A stretch of 64,000 bases of DNA, taken from NCBI GenBank assembly GCA_963556495.2, contig OY747705.1, positions 6,353,501 through 6,417,500 of the forward strand, in the 5' to 3' direction. The notes below the pieces were generated by a model, which saw only the letters and a list, made by a program, of their open reading frames with translations, had not been told where the DNA came from and did not search any database. Source of the DNA: Valencia hispanica (Eukaryota > Chordata > Actinopteri > Cyprinodontiformes > Valenciidae). The translations under genes and the position numbers were made by a program. Shown here piece by piece: positions 45,839-57,640 of this stretch (position 1 is its first letter; every line of letters begins with the position of its first letter).

Positions 45839-47879
45839 ATTGGCAAGAAATTTGTATTTTTTAATGACTAACAAGTACATAAGCCAAACATTGTTGCAAA
45901 TTCTTGTGCTACATCACAGTTGTATGGTTTGTCAAAAGCTGGGTTCTACCATTCAAGTGTGAGGAGCAAATATCTTATGGGTTGGTATGTACTTTGAAAT
46001 GTTTGTTGAATATTTTCAAAAACTGAATGTGATAAATATTGCAGCTGGCTCTTAACTTTAACATTTACTTTCTTTCTTCATATTTTTCACAGTAGCCTTA
46101 AGATTTGTTAATTTCTGGCGTTATTGAAGCTCTTTTAGTCCTCAGATAATAAAGTTATAAGAAGATAGCAGGGCTCCATAATATTTGCTTATCAGTTGGA
46201 CTAAGGGATAAATGGAAACATGATTTAACAGTGGAAATTCTCATTTGGCAGCTTTGAAACATCTGTCCTTTCATCTGTTTCTCCAATCTCTCTATTACAG
46301 ACTCATTGGGGGAAGTTTACTTGCTAGGGTGAGATAGAAAAGAAAGATAAGAGAAAACATTTCACCATAACAAAAAGGGCACCAAAATTAAAGGGTGAGG
46401 AAAGCTGAGAATTCCCCTAACTTAACCCTTTTATGGCTGTATTGCTGAATATAAATGATCCAAAATACAATATTCCCAAATCCATCTATGCACTTTGGAC
46501 CTCCCAACAGTAACCCAACAGTGGCCACAGTTTCAAAGCATCGGACACTATTTTTGTATTCCTAAAAAAACAAACCAGATTTATTTATCCAATAATAATC
46601 TCATTTAAATTATACAGCTTCAGCCACGTGTGAAATGTCTTTAATGGGCAAAGCTGAGAATTATGCCATTTACTGCTTTAAATTATTGTCCACTGGCTTT
46701 TTAATGCTGTTAGACAATGTTGCCACTGATGGGATTGATAACTGCAGATTTTGTCATCTCTACAACCTTTACAAGACAATAAGCTCCAATTCATGTCAAG
46801 TAGTTTGAATCATTCCAGTACAATTCAATCATAAAGGAAATTCAGTTGAGAATGTCAATTTGTAACAATGTGTCTAAGAAAGCTAAAAAAAAATCTGCAT
46901 CTAATCATTGACTCATCCTGGGCAACTCTATGGCTGTTTTAAGTATTGATATATTTCTTTATAAATGTTTATTGAAACTGTGTTCCAGAAATGTATTGTA
47001 GGTCATATTGTACCTATTCATAGTATATGCTTTTTTGGTTGTTGTTTGAATGTATATCTTGTTATGTGCATGGTAAATGGGGGGGAGGGTGTTCTCAGTG
47101 TCCTTCAGCTAATGCGCTCCCACCACCAGCTAGCAGACAGAGTGTAATTAAAGCAAACATGACTGAATGCATGCAAAATGTGCAAGTGCCAGTGCTGTCT
47201 ATGTGTGCTGTCTTGTCAGGCAGCGCTAACACATTCTGACAGATCAACATGCATCTAATTTGATATGCTGCTGGATCCTGTTAGGGTTGAGACTCATTTG
47301 AGAGGAATGTACAGAGAAATATATACTCATATACCCATACTTAAACAGTCAGTACAAACTAAGATACAATGATAGAAAATTCAAAGAACTAAATGTGTAC
47401 TGAAGTAAAGACTAATAGATTTGAAGTTGTGTTTTCTGATATGTTTTTTATAGTTTATTCTGGTAGGGTTTTTTTGTTGGTTTTTTTGTTTTTTTTTTGC
47501 TTTGGTCCGAAAGGCTTTTGTGTAAATTCCTATTAGGATGTTCTTCAGCTTGTTAAAACACAAGACCACTAACATCCTGATAAAAAAGAAAATCTTAAGA
47601 ATTTTTTTTTTAAAGACGTAAAATATGCAAAAATACTCAGGCCCTACTGTTAAGTTTGCAATTTTTTGATTACATTTGGTAACATGTCTATTCTTTTCTT
47701 GTCCTTTCCTTACTTGGCACATATTTTAAGATCACCTAGCATCAACAAGGGTTACCATTTGATATATTTAAGGCCTGTTCAGACCCCTTTACTATTTTCT
47801 TCGTGGCATAAGATTTTAAGCAAATGATCTGGAAAGTAAGTAAAAAAGGACAGCATACCTGGTTTGTTACTTTTGCTAT
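45839..47879. other. sequence without recognised genes; possible conserved non-coding DNA
   Basis: No repeat tails or coding motifs. 46620-46860 is unique-looking and homeobox-word-rich, which is compatible with, but no proof of, conserved non-coding function. A TTTTTTGTT-rich patch lies near 47470-47500. Confidence 0.35.
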
Positions 47880-47990
47880 CTATCCATCCATCCATCCATA
47901 CATACATACATAATCTGTACCCGTCCATCCTATGCAGGGTTGCGGGGGGTACTGGTTCCTATCTCCAGCGGTCACGGGGCAAGGGGCCAA
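47880..47990. repeat. ATCC/ATAC microsatellite with adjoining repeat
   Basis: CTATCCATCCATCCATCCAT continues into ACATACATACATA, then TCCTATGCAGGGTTGCGGGG and CTATCTCCAGCGGTCACGGG, a common fish repeat layout. Confidence 0.7.
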
Positions 47991-48610
47991 TCTTATTGAA
48001 ACAAAAGCATTGGTAAATATTTGCCATTCAGAATGTGACACAATGGAGATTAGTTTGGCAATATTTCTCAGCTGACAAAAACAGGAACTCCAGAGATTTG
48101 ACATGTGCATCCAAAGTAAAACAAGAATAAAAGGTTATCCCAAGGTTCCTATCAGATAATTCTGCCAAAGAACCAAGAGATCCAAGTGAATCCTTTATCC
48201 TAGGCATGTTTTTTTCTAGTGCAAAGATGATTGATTCAGTGTTGTCTTCGTTTAATTGAAGAATATTGCCTGCCCTCCACCACTTAACAGAGTCTAAGAG
48301 TTGAAAAGAGATGTACAACTCAATATCATCAGCATAGTTATAAGAGATGTCTTAAATGGTTGACAGATTGTGCCCAAGGGGGAGCAAATGCAATAAAAAA
48401 GGCAGAAGCCCCAAAACAGAACCTTGGGGTACCCCAAAATGAACTGGATAGTGAGGAGATATGCGTTAGAAGTAGCTACAAAAAGCAATCTGTCAGATAG
48501 TTATAAAGAGAGCCACACCAATGCATATCCTGATATACCAACCTAGTCCCTCACCCTGTCAAGAAGAATGTAATAGTCAACTGTATCAAAGGGGTGGTAG
48601 GATCCAACAT
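47990..48610 (-). mobile_element. L2-like LINE RT fragment, antisense
   Basis: In minus-strand order: a trace of palm A near 48.59 kb; the PLGTIC-containing piece 48488-48294; then YNYADDIELYISFQLLDSVK and WWRAGNILQLNEDNTE, with the catalytic ADD kept but out of frame with the preceding piece; then LGITFYSCFTLDAHVKSL. The C-terminal half and 3' tail are missing, replaced by the simple repeat at 47.9 kb. Confidence 0.75.
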
Positions 48611-48887
48611 AAGCAGGGCAGAACAGTTTTACTTGTCCCTCTGCATTAACATATAATTTTAGGATATTACAGAACCTACAGTAAAATGATACTGTAATCT
48701 GTTTTAAACATGTACTTGGAAGCGGGATGAATTTGCTCCCTGAAAAAAAAGGAAATAAAATAGGTCTTTGGATAACAAAACATTCTGCTCAGAACAAGGT
48801 CAAACTGTGATTTAATGTGAAAGGAGAAAAAAAAGTCCACATAAAGACATCTGTTCATGTCTAAATGTTATTGAAAGGTGGTTGGTT

Positions 48888-48999
48888 TTGATTAAATGTG
48901 TGAGTTTAGGTTAACTTTAGACTGGATCAATGATCTAAAGAAAATAACTGGGGAACCTTAAAAAGCAAGAAGATTGAAGGTCTAAACCATTCAATATAC
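48888..48999 (+). repeat. 112-bp dispersed repeat, copy 1
   Basis: Matches 51408-51519 base for base in length, with about seven substitutions and no indel. Starts TTGATTAAATGTG; includes GAAAATAACTGGGGAACCTT. Confidence 0.85.
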
Positions 49000-50525
49000 C
49001 ATAGCTTTACAAGGTGTTCAATCTTTAGCTGAACCTGCATCAAATTGTGTGAAGAAGAGCATATAACACATTCCGTGGCACTATTTTCCAAAGCAAGCAT
49101 GCATTGGGAAAAGCAAAATGAACCTAGACAAGAACCGCGTGCAATTATGTAATAGCTAGATTCTTCCAAATAAAATATGACTTTAACATGTCCAGTGGAA
49201 TGTACACGTTTGTTCATGCACATGTCAAGCCTGTCTTATATAGTCAGATAAGAGACAGACCGATCTGACTGAAAGTTATTTTGTTAATAAGAACTTCAAC
49301 TTTTGTATGAAGCTAACCTGAATTTGGTCTAACAGACATTTTGATGGTGAAGGGATTTTGATTGCGGGCATTAAAAAACTCAAAATACTCAGACCTTTCA
49401 CTATTTGATGCTGAAAGGGAAAGGGATGTTTTCTCTCACTGGAAAAGGCAGAGGAAATAATTCCTGCTAAGTGCTGAGGGGATCCATTTTTCAACAGCAC
49501 TATGGGTCTTTGTTACCTTGGCCACAGTGCTAAAAAGAAATCCATGTCAATCTGATGGTGATCCATTCCCAGGGAGCATTGTACAAATGTTTTCCAGTGC
49601 ATTTTTATAAATTATTTTCTGGAGTATTTAGAACCACGTGTTATGGGTTATGATGGTGAATGGGCTTCACACAAATATTGCATGGGCTTGTGGATGCCCT
49701 GTGGTGAATATTAGAGTGGAACTCATAGAGTGGTACATAATGACCAACAGTGAGGTATTCTGTTTCCTACCCACTCAAGTCCAAATACTCTGGTTTACTA
49801 ATGACACCACTCTCATTTATACAATGGCCTTAATTAAAATGGTAATGGGACTAAGCTCTGATTTCTACTAGCTTGCTTTGGCCATTGGGATGCTTTAAAA
49901 GCAGAACAAGGTTGCAACTGCTTCAATTTTTCACTCAGGACCACCCAGAGGTAAAGATTTGAAACAGGAGGAAGAGAGAATTAGATGATAAAATGTGGAT
50001 TAAAAGAGAGTAAGACTAGAAGATGAGTGGAAGGAAACAATGTGTGTTTAGAACCCAAACCCTATTGATCCATGCAATGTCACCACCATTCTTTATCTGA
50101 GCTTTCCCAACTCTTCATTTCCTGTTCTCCATCATTTTCTTTCTAGCTGTCCAATTCAAATTCATCAATTTTTTCTTTCTCTTACTTTTTTGTGCCCCAA
50201 GGTATAATCAAATAACTGCCAGAAAGATTAAGTGTGCCAAGAACAGGATTGCAAGTCAGAGGATAGAATCATTCTCTTATGTTTCATAGATACTCAGTGA
50301 TTAATAACATCTGTACAGACTTAGCTGCAGGGTATGAGCTGCACAAAGTTGGCAGTGTGTATTGTTTCAGTAATCGACTCAGTTGTCTTGTACATGACAA
50401 TACAAAAGGCATGACATAATGCAAAATCGTAAGAGTTTACCTACATATACTAATTCTATCATTTATTTCCCCCGTCCTTACATTAGTCCACCTATTTACC
50501 TTCTGCTCTCAGGTCAATCGCAGAG
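49000..50525. other. sequence without recognised genes
   Basis: No repeat termini, domains or exons supported. Confidence 0.4.
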
Positions 50526-50528
50526 TTA

Positions 50529-50940
50529 TGGTGCATTTCATTTGAAGTCGCAACTTGAAAATTCCGAATTCTGAATGGAAAATATCAACTGGAATATCCC
50601 TCCGAAATCAGACTCCCATTCAGAGAGTTGGAGATTTTTTCTTGGTCTGACTTTGACTTTCAATATATGATATATCATTGCGTCAACAACAGTAAGTTGT
50701 GGTGGAAACATGTTTAGTTTACAAGATGTTTCTGTAAGAATCCATCTAAAATCAATGTTACATGTAGAGCCCGCAACTCTAAATGTAACAGAATAAAAGA
50801 GGTGTTTGCATATGGCAACAATGGCTAACTGGGGATCACCATATTGGAATCCCGACTAGGTTAACTGAAATGCTGTTTACTCTGGTGAGACGTCAAACCC
50901 AGCTCCGACTTCCGACTACCGAGGTAAATGGAACACACCA
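50529..50940. mobile_element. Harbinger-like MITE (TTA target)
   Basis: Ends TGGTGCATTTCATTTGAAG and, reverse-complemented, TGGTGTGTTCCATTTACCTC, flanked by TTA on both sides (50526-50528, 50941-50943). A 3-bp TWA target duplication and this TIR style fit PIF/Harbinger. No coding sequence; 412 bases long. Confidence 0.7.
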
Positions 50941-50943
50941 TTA

Positions 50944-51407
50944 ACAAGCATAGGTGGGCAACCCAGATACTCCACCTAGTTTAGGAGCCTGCCTAGTGTG
51001 GCATCCCTTTAAATAATCTGCGTTAACTTGAGTACATTTATTCAGTAGGGGAAAAATCTTCATAAATAATAGTTTAATACATAACTGTTAGTGGTGGCAT
51101 AACAAATGGCACCCCTAACAATCCATTAATGTAATGGATACACATTTTAGTTGTTTTATTATTTGGATGTTAAGCAAAGTTTCTATTTTTTCCTATAAAC
51201 ATAAATGGAAATTCGGTGCCAAAGAGAATATAAATTACAATTTTTTTGTTTTAACAAACTGTATTTTGTATGTTCATCATAATTATTGATGCTATTAATA
51301 AAGTATTTTTGGTATATGATGGACTTAGACTGAACCACAGTTTATGTTTTCCACTCAGCAGGCTATACTATATAAATGCATGATTTTAAGCACAAATATT
51401 GTTGTTT
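50944..51407. other. sequence without recognised genes
   Basis: AT-rich; nothing supported. Confidence 0.4.
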
Positions 51408-51519
51408 TTGATCAAATGTGTTAGTTTAGGTTAACTTTAGACTGGATCAATGACCTATAGAAAATAACTGGGGAACCTTAAAAAGCCAGAAGATTGAAGC
51501 TCTAAACCATTAAATATAC
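51408..51519 (+). repeat. 112-bp dispersed repeat, copy 2
   Basis: Direct copy of 48888-48999 at an offset of exactly 2520 bases. Confidence 0.85.
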
Positions 51520-51909
51520 AGTTAATTCGTAGCATTGAATTTGTATTGCTTGACTAAAAATGTATTACAAAACTAAAAGACAAATGCACAAAATCATTTA
51601 TAATGTGAGTAAGGGGGGACACACTATAGTCCGAGTCAGATAACCTGCATCCTCTAATATGAGCAGTAAAGGAGGTGCCAACTGTCCACTCACTGCACAT
51701 CCAAATAAGCAATGTAAATCTCAGGGCACAATTGGGAGATTATTAAGTGAACTATTATCAAAACTGGCTGATTGTGTAGGGTACCGACCCTCAAACCATT
51801 CTAATGTCACTCTGGGCAACTGCCTATGTTACCCATATAAAAAAAATCACTGTTTTTGAGAAGAGGGACATCATTTATGTAAATTCATAGACAACATTAA
51901 GGGTGGTTG
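51520..51909. other. sequence without recognised genes
   Basis: Nothing supported. Confidence 0.4.
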
Positions 51910-51910
51910 T

Positions 51911-52196
51911 GTCACGTGTTGTGTGGAGAATGGACCCAAACGCACTCGCTGAAGGAAGGTGCAGGATGTTTATTATAGTGAGGAGATCGTGATGATGGTG
52001 GTGAACGGAGACACTGGACATCGGGCAGGGAAGGAAGACAGCAGGAAGAATGACACACCATGGGGATTGACAATTACTAATGATCCGGCCGGGAGTGAAA
52101 GGAAGTGAGGGGTCTTAAAGGCAGGAGGTGAGTGGGATCAGGTGTGGTTGATGAGACAGACAGGTGAAGAAAATGAGGCAGGAATAGGGCAGCGTG
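51911..52196. repeat. nonautonomous repeat with TGTCACG...CGTGACA ends
   Basis: Starts TGTCACGTG and ends GCGTGACA, a 7-base inverted terminus. It shares GGACCCAAACGCA and a GTGAGGAGAT-like phrase with the insert at 55580-56941. Superfamily not determined. Confidence 0.5.
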
Positions 52197-52197
52197 A

Positions 52198-52460
52198 CAG
52201 TTTGTGGCTCAGTAGTAGAGTTCTTGGCCTGCGACACGAATGTCGTGGGTTCAATTCCTGCATGCTGTTCTGTCCTTAGGCAAGACACTTCACCTACGTT
52301 GCCTACTGGTGTTGGCAAGGCAAGAGGGGCTGATGTCTCAAAATAGCAGCCTCACCTTTTGTCAGTCAGCTGTGGCTACAATCATAGCTTGCACCAGTAT
52401 GTGAGAATTAATGAATAATGGATTTGTAAAATGGTATATAAATCCTAACCATTATCATAA
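52198..52460 (+). mobile_element. tRNA-derived SINE, sense
   Basis: TTTGTGGCTCAGTAGTAGAG (A box), then GTCGTGGGTTCAATTCCTGC (B box) 35 bases later, then TAGGCAAGACACTTCACC and a tail TAAAATGGTATATAAATCC. This is a textbook tRNA-SINE layout and the best preserved in the window. Confidence 0.85.
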
Positions 52461-53336
52461 GGTTATGCATCAAAACAGTGTTTTAAATTTTGTGTCTGAC
52501 ATAATTTGAGCTTGATCCCTTCCCACCGGGCATTTTTCGGTCTAAAAGACGTCTAATGAACGTCTATATGGTCCATAGACGTCTAGGCTAAAATCGGTCT
52601 ACCACTAGTCTAAAAATGAAAGTTTTTCAGCCGTCTAGGTTTAGACTAGCCGTCTAATAGACGTCTAAAAGACGACTACCTCTATACGGCGCGTCTAATA
52701 TAAGACGTTTAAATAACCATTAATGAACGTCTATTTATAGACGTCTAAAGTTATACGTTTGCCAGACGCTTATTTTTATACCAAATTTATACACCATTAG
52801 AGAATCTAGACGTCCTATAGCCGTCTATTAAATGTATTATAGCCTAATGATATTCTAATAAATCCAGCTATTACAATCTATTAAATTAATCACAACAAAC
52901 CTATCAAAATTAAAATAAAGTTGTCAAATTGAATGTTAAATCAGTTTCTCTCTCAAAAAAAGAGGGGGGGGACCAAATTTAAAGTATGATCCTTTCCTTT
53001 ATGTCGTGCCAGGATGTTATGACAATGATCTTTTAAAAAGGTTTCAGTATGCTTATTTTACCACTGGATACAAATACATCTCTTGATGTTAACATTTATC
53101 AAACTATCCTACTGTAATGTAAATCAATACCTTTTTCAAACATTATCCAACCATCACAAACATCTGAATGGGCAATATACCGGTTTTTAATTTCAACACA
53201 TTTGTAAACATACATAGCAATAAAATAAAAGCACAAACTCAAATATATAATATTACCAAAATAAAAATAAAAATTGCTTATTATATTTAAACAAAGATTG
53301 TGGTGAAAAACAAGTAGTCTAGGAGTAGAAGGGGGT

Positions 53337-53412
53337 CTAGTTGAAGGCGCTCTTTCCATGTGGCCCACCACCTTGCATATTAAAGTTTTCCATGACGTCA
53401 TTTGTGAAGACT
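53337..53412 (-). pseudogene. possible terminal exon of the element's protein
   Basis: The minus strand has an acceptor-like TTTTTATCTGTTGCAG, then an open stretch reading VFTNDVMENFNMQGGGPHGK followed by SAFN and a stop. The pattern recalls the C-terminal block of DUF4806-type proteins; this is a weak resemblance from memory. No upstream exon could be joined with confidence; a donor-like AG|GTGAGT occurs near 53690 on the minus strand. Confidence 0.35.
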
Positions 53413-53497
53413 CTGCAACAGATAAAAAATGAAGACAATTGTCAACATTAAAATTATATAACTTGTATTACACTACCACATTGTAACCACCCACTAT

Positions 53498-53560
53498 TAT
53501 AAGATAAGACAAGATAAACCTTTATCGTCCCACAATGGGGAAATTCTCAGTGTTGCAGCA
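53498..53560 (-). mobile_element. Rex1-like LINE 3' tail
   Basis: On the minus strand TTTCCCCATTGTGGGACGAT is followed by AAAGGTTTATC and a (TTATC)-like tail. The same end occurs at 62.32 kb for the Rex1-like LINE. Confidence 0.6.
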
Positions 53561-54370
53561 GCACAAACTATAGCTAAAGCTAAGCTAAGCTATAGCTAGC
53601 CTGCTAGCTATGCTGGAACCGGATAGCGATTAAATTAACAAACATTGCAGGACAAAACAACATTTCAATAACGTACCTTTGAGCACTCACCTATATGCGG
53701 CCCTTCAAGGTATATTTTAAGAAACAAAGTTTTCTCACACGTAGTGGTCCCAATGAAAGTAAAATAAATTGGTCCGGACGACTCCGATATGCTCAGATCC
53801 CGATCGACGATTAGACTGAGCAGAACGTTAAGTGTGTTGCTGCCTCCTAGTGGTGAGGGCGGGCGGTACCACAAAAATAACTTAATAGACCTCTAAACCA
53901 GGTTTAAATCTAGACATTGATTAAACATCTAAATCAAGGCTAAATCTAAACTTTACAGTATATTGATCAATGGCAATTCAAATTATTTAAGTCCAATATT
54001 TGGACACAAGTTGTGCAACTTAAAGTTATTTTTTTGATCACTGTTCATTATTTAATGTATTTAATTAAATCATCAAAATTTGGTCTTAAAAGAGACGTTG
54101 ATATGACGTATTTATTTAGACGTCTAAATCGAGTCTAAATCGAGTCTAAATCTAAACTACATTGTACATTGATCAATGACTGTTAAAATGTTTTAATCCA
54201 GCACTTGGCCATCATTTACACAACTTAGTTATTTTATTGTTTAATATTTAATAATTAATGTATTAAATTCTATCGTCTAGATTTGGGCTAAAATATAGAC
54301 TGATTATAGACCGGCTAATTTCGGTTTGAATTTAGACGACACGTCTAATAGACGTCTATTGCTCAGTGGG

Positions 54371-55345
54371 TTAGTAACATCAAACCGCAAGGCTAAAGCA
54401 AACCGCCTTTAGAAACTTCAGTGATCCCCTTCTCTTTGTGGCAACATATTCTGTTCTAATCTTAACATGTCCACTGGTAAATTAGGCAATCATTCATCAT
54501 AAATGCCTCATTTTCCTACTTTTGATTCATTATAGTTTCTTCCATATCAGCAGAATGGGCCCCCACAGACCTTGCTATAAATACAGCTCATCACCCGAAA
54601 TTCTAAACCTTACTCAACTGTTGCTAATGTAGCATTAAATGTCAATGTCAGCCAATCAAGAATGTGCAAGTACCCATTGAGAACAACTAATTGTAATGTT
54701 CGCAGTATTTTTAAACTTTACCTTGCAATCACCATAATGATGGATACAGTAATTGCCTCTGTGATTACAATAAAGCTCTATACTAAGCTATTATCACCCT
54801 GCCATTTGACGAGAGCCTTGATAATGCAAAACCTCAAATTGCACTGAGTGTTGGTCTTAATTTCCACAATATCTATGAGAGACTGAATGGTAAAGGTCAT
54901 GCAAAGATTTGTGTTATGCAAGCATACATGGTTCAGTGCCTATACTGCTATTGATTTGGTCACAGCCATGTTACTTACTAACCAGGTTACTTTAATACTA
55001 AGGTTGGACATCAAAGCAACTGTAGGGTACCATAGGGTTGTTAACTCATTCTTATGTTTAGGAACATTTCTACGCACAAGTACAAGAGGATGATAAATAC
55101 CACACAATACGTAAAATTGTTCCATTGCATGAAATACGTACAGATCTGTGGATGAGTACAGTTGATAAATGATTGCCCAGGACCCAGGAATATCCTCCAG
55201 TAAAGCTTGTGTTTTGACTCTCTGCAGATTTAGCGTTGGGCTGTTTTTCATTGTCTCAATTCTGAAATGACAAATCTTATACAAGTTGATCAAACTTGGT
55301 GGTTTTCAGTCAGATTGATTCTTGTGCAAATCCCTGCAGCCAAGT
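54371..55345. other. sequence without recognised genes; possible conserved non-coding DNA
   Basis: 54540-54850 lacks repeat marks and looks unique. No coding exon supported. Confidence 0.35.
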
Positions 55346-56015
55346 TACAGTTACAAACCAGAAGTTTACATACACTGATTAAAAAGAGACATCCACCTTT
55401 TTTTTCACTGTCTGAAGTTAAATCAGACCAAGCTTCTCTTGGGTTGGTTTAGTTGAATTTCGTAAAGTTTTTCCATTTGCTCATTGCCACAATAAATAGA
55501 AAGAATCTGTCAAGATTTCTCTATAAATGTCAGAATCAGAAGTTTGCATCCAGAATGATTGCTATCTTTTTAAACAATGTGTCATGTTTAGTAGATTGAG
55601 GACCCAAATGCAGTGAAGTAAAATACAATGATTTAATTGAGCAAAGAACATACACAACTCAGAAGGACCAGAAAATGTAGTGTTGGGGAACAAGAACCAA
55701 AGACAAGGATGATAGACGACGAACCAGCGGGTAGTGACTGTCAGAGGAAGGTAAATATACTGAGGAGATGTGTAAGTGGCAGGGAGATGGCTAAATGCTA
55801 ATTAGGAGAAGCAGTTGCAGGTGAGAGGGAGAGAGCAGGTGGAAACAATCAGTAGCTGGGACAGAAGGCAGAATGGCTAGGGATACTGAGACGAAGACCA
55901 AGAGCAAAACTTAAGGATTAGACAGAGGACTATACTAAAAAGGAATAAGGATTAACTATAAACCTAATAGAAACTGGAGAGCACTAGAGTGAAGAAAACC
56001 GAACTGAGGAAGTAA

Positions 56016-56723
56016 TGCCCCGTTCTATTTGTCTTGTAAGCGCGACTTGCAACTCGAGGGTGACGTCACATCCGTGTTGGAAAACAAGTTACAGCGGGGG
56101 TTTTGCGTTCTGTTTTGCACACAACACGACAGGTGGGAGAAAAGATGGACGCCTCCAGGAAACTGGCTGTTGCGCTAGCTCTGAAAGAGTACAGAGAGCT
56201 ACGATCAAAGTTTGTGGTTCATCATCAAAATATGGAAGAAGATGATAGCAAGCGGAGAATGTAAGTTCATGTTTCATCTTATTTGATTGTAGTCTATTAA
56301 TGTTTTAACCGCTGTTTAAGCGAAAATTCCGTAGCTCAAGACTCGGCATTGTTGTCATAGCAACATGGAGCATCTCTAGCCAATTTAAACTACACAAGCT
56401 ACAAAATAACTTATTAGGCGGTATTTAGCACGTAATAAGACTGTAGCGACATGCCTATAGGTAACCGTATACACTGCTATGTGTACGACTTCTACATTTG
56501 GTTACAACAAAGACAAAAGTGCTTAAAATAGTAGAAAACCACAATGTTTACTTACGTGTGATGCTCGTGGTAGCCACTTTGGAACTGAACTCGGGGTCCT
56601 CTGAGCCTCAACGAGTTGACGACCTGTATATACGACCTCGGGGGCGTTCTATTTGCAACTTCCGGTTTGTAATTCTGGAAACCGACTTGCAAACCGAGTT
56701 CGGCGGACAAATAGAACGCAGCA
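56016..56723 (+). mobile_element. Harbinger-like element (TAA target) with first exon
   Basis: Ends TGCCCCGTTCTATTTGTC and, reverse-complemented, TGCTGCGTTCTATTTGTC, with TAA outside both (56013-56015, 56724-56726). A 3-bp TWA target duplication fits PIF/Harbinger. It contains a single short exon with a donor but no DDE transposase, so it is nonautonomous. Third level of nesting. Confidence 0.7.
56145..56260 (+). pseudogene. orphan first exon of a Harbinger-like transposase
   Basis: ATG at 56145 opens MDASRKLAVALALKEYRELR, then SKFVVHHQNMEEDDSKRR, and reaches a consensus donor AT|GTAAGT at 56261. Harbinger transposase genes in fish often begin with a short Ala/Leu-rich, then Arg-rich exon; this and the TAA-flanked termini suggest the origin. 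The DDE-encoding exon is absent. Because the donor is intact, splicing into host exons is possible in principle but unproven. Confidence 0.45.
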
Positions 56724-57640
56724 TAAACCTACAAGGAAGAATTCTTTAAAGAGGGACTAGAAAGAGGAAGTAAATATAACAGAACTAACTGGGACTAATA
56801 ATGGATAAGTATCAATAGGAACTTAAGAAAAAATAGGGGAGGGACACTGACATGAGTAACCAAACAGAGCAACAGAGGGTGAAAAAAACGTAGTGGAAGA
56901 AAAAACTAAAATTCAAAACCCAAACACCCAAGGAACCTAACACAATGAGGAAAATCCCAGATGATGACGTCCTTCCTTGGGAAACTTCTGATAGGTTTCC
57001 TGATACATTTGATTAGTTGGAGACACACCTGTGGATGTATTTTTAGGGCACACCTGGAACACACTGATTCCTGGTTTGACATGATGGGAAAATCAGCACA
57101 GATATCAGGAAAAGGATTATGAAGCTGCACCAGTCTGGTTCATCTTTGGGAACAATTTCCAGATGCCTCAAGGTGCCACTTCATCTGTTAAAACAATTAT
57201 TCACAAATATAGAGGGACATGTCCAACCATCAAACCACTTAGGAAAGAGATGGGTTCTGTGTTCCAGAGATGAACGTGTTTTGGTCCGAAATGAGCAAAT
57301 GGACCACAGAACAAAATGCAAAGACCTTGTGAAGGAGCTGATTGAAGCTGGTAAGACGATCTCCTTAACCACAGTGAAACCTGTCCTGTACTGACATGGG
57401 GTGAAAAGCCACTCAGTGAGGAGTTTCTAAAAGAAACATAAAAAAGTCAGGTTGCAAATGTACTCAGGGAGAAAGACCTTCATTTCTGGAGACATGTCCT
57501 GTGGTCTAATAAATCCAAAGTGGAACTGTTTGACCATGATGTCCGTAATATTTGGGGGAAAAATGGGGACGTGTGTTAGCCTGGGACTACTAACGCAATT
57601 GTGAAGTATGTGGGGGGAGGGGGCAGCGTTCTCTTAACAT

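Larger units (their letters stand above)
52522..54370 (-). mobile_element. DNA transposon rich in TAGACGTCTA palindromes
   Basis: Ends CCCACCGGGCA and, reverse-complemented, CCCACTGAGCA, each flanked by TT. Perfect TAGACGTCTA 10-mers lie at 52576, 52658, 52738 (left) and 54117, 54349 (right), with many partial GACGTC/CGTCTA words around them. This is an array of subterminal palindromes as seen where a transposase binds repeated sites. A CACTG start one base in and a 2-bp target hint at the En/Spm (CACTA) group, but the class is unresolved. The interior holds a splice-like terminal exon and a LINE tail. Confidence 0.6.
55580..56941. mobile_element. TGTCATG-start element inserted in the Tc1 copy
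   Basis: ACAATG occurs immediately left (55574-55579) and right (56942-56947), and joining the outer sequence gives an uninterrupted Tc1 5' UTR, so this is a clean insertion with a 6-bp (or slightly longer, imperfect) target duplication. The start TGTCATGTTTAG and GGACCCAAATGCAG resemble the repeat at 51911. No clear inverted termini. It is itself interrupted by the Harbinger-like element at 56016-56723. Confidence 0.6.
55348..57640 (+). mobile_element. Tc1-like transposon, split by a 1.36-kb insertion, 3' truncated
   Basis: Left terminus CAGTTACAAACCAGAAGTTT follows TA (55346-55347) and belongs to the CAGAAGTTTACATACAC type of fish Tc1. The element resumes at 56942 and encodes transposase remnants: MKLHQSGSSLGTISRCLKVP (HTH), DERVLVRNEQMDHRT, LVKELIEAGKTISLTTVKPV, and finally NAIVKYVGGGGSV (normally TVKHGGGS). 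Stops and frameshifts interrupt it. It ends abruptly at about 57640, before the catalytic C-terminus and right TIR. Confidence 0.8.

Noticed and set aside
47880..47930. CRISPR-like regular short repeats
   Set aside because: Simple ATCC/ATAC tandem microsatellite with no spacers, in a vertebrate context.
49638..49871. ILWFTNDTTLIYT as an RT active site
   Set aside because: Superficially like a YADDT box, but no neighbouring RT motifs in any frame; probably chance.
52522..54370. TAGACGTCTA repeats as a CRISPR array or operator array
   Set aside because: Spacing is irregular, the copies are subterminal, and matched terminal repeats mark a DNA transposon.
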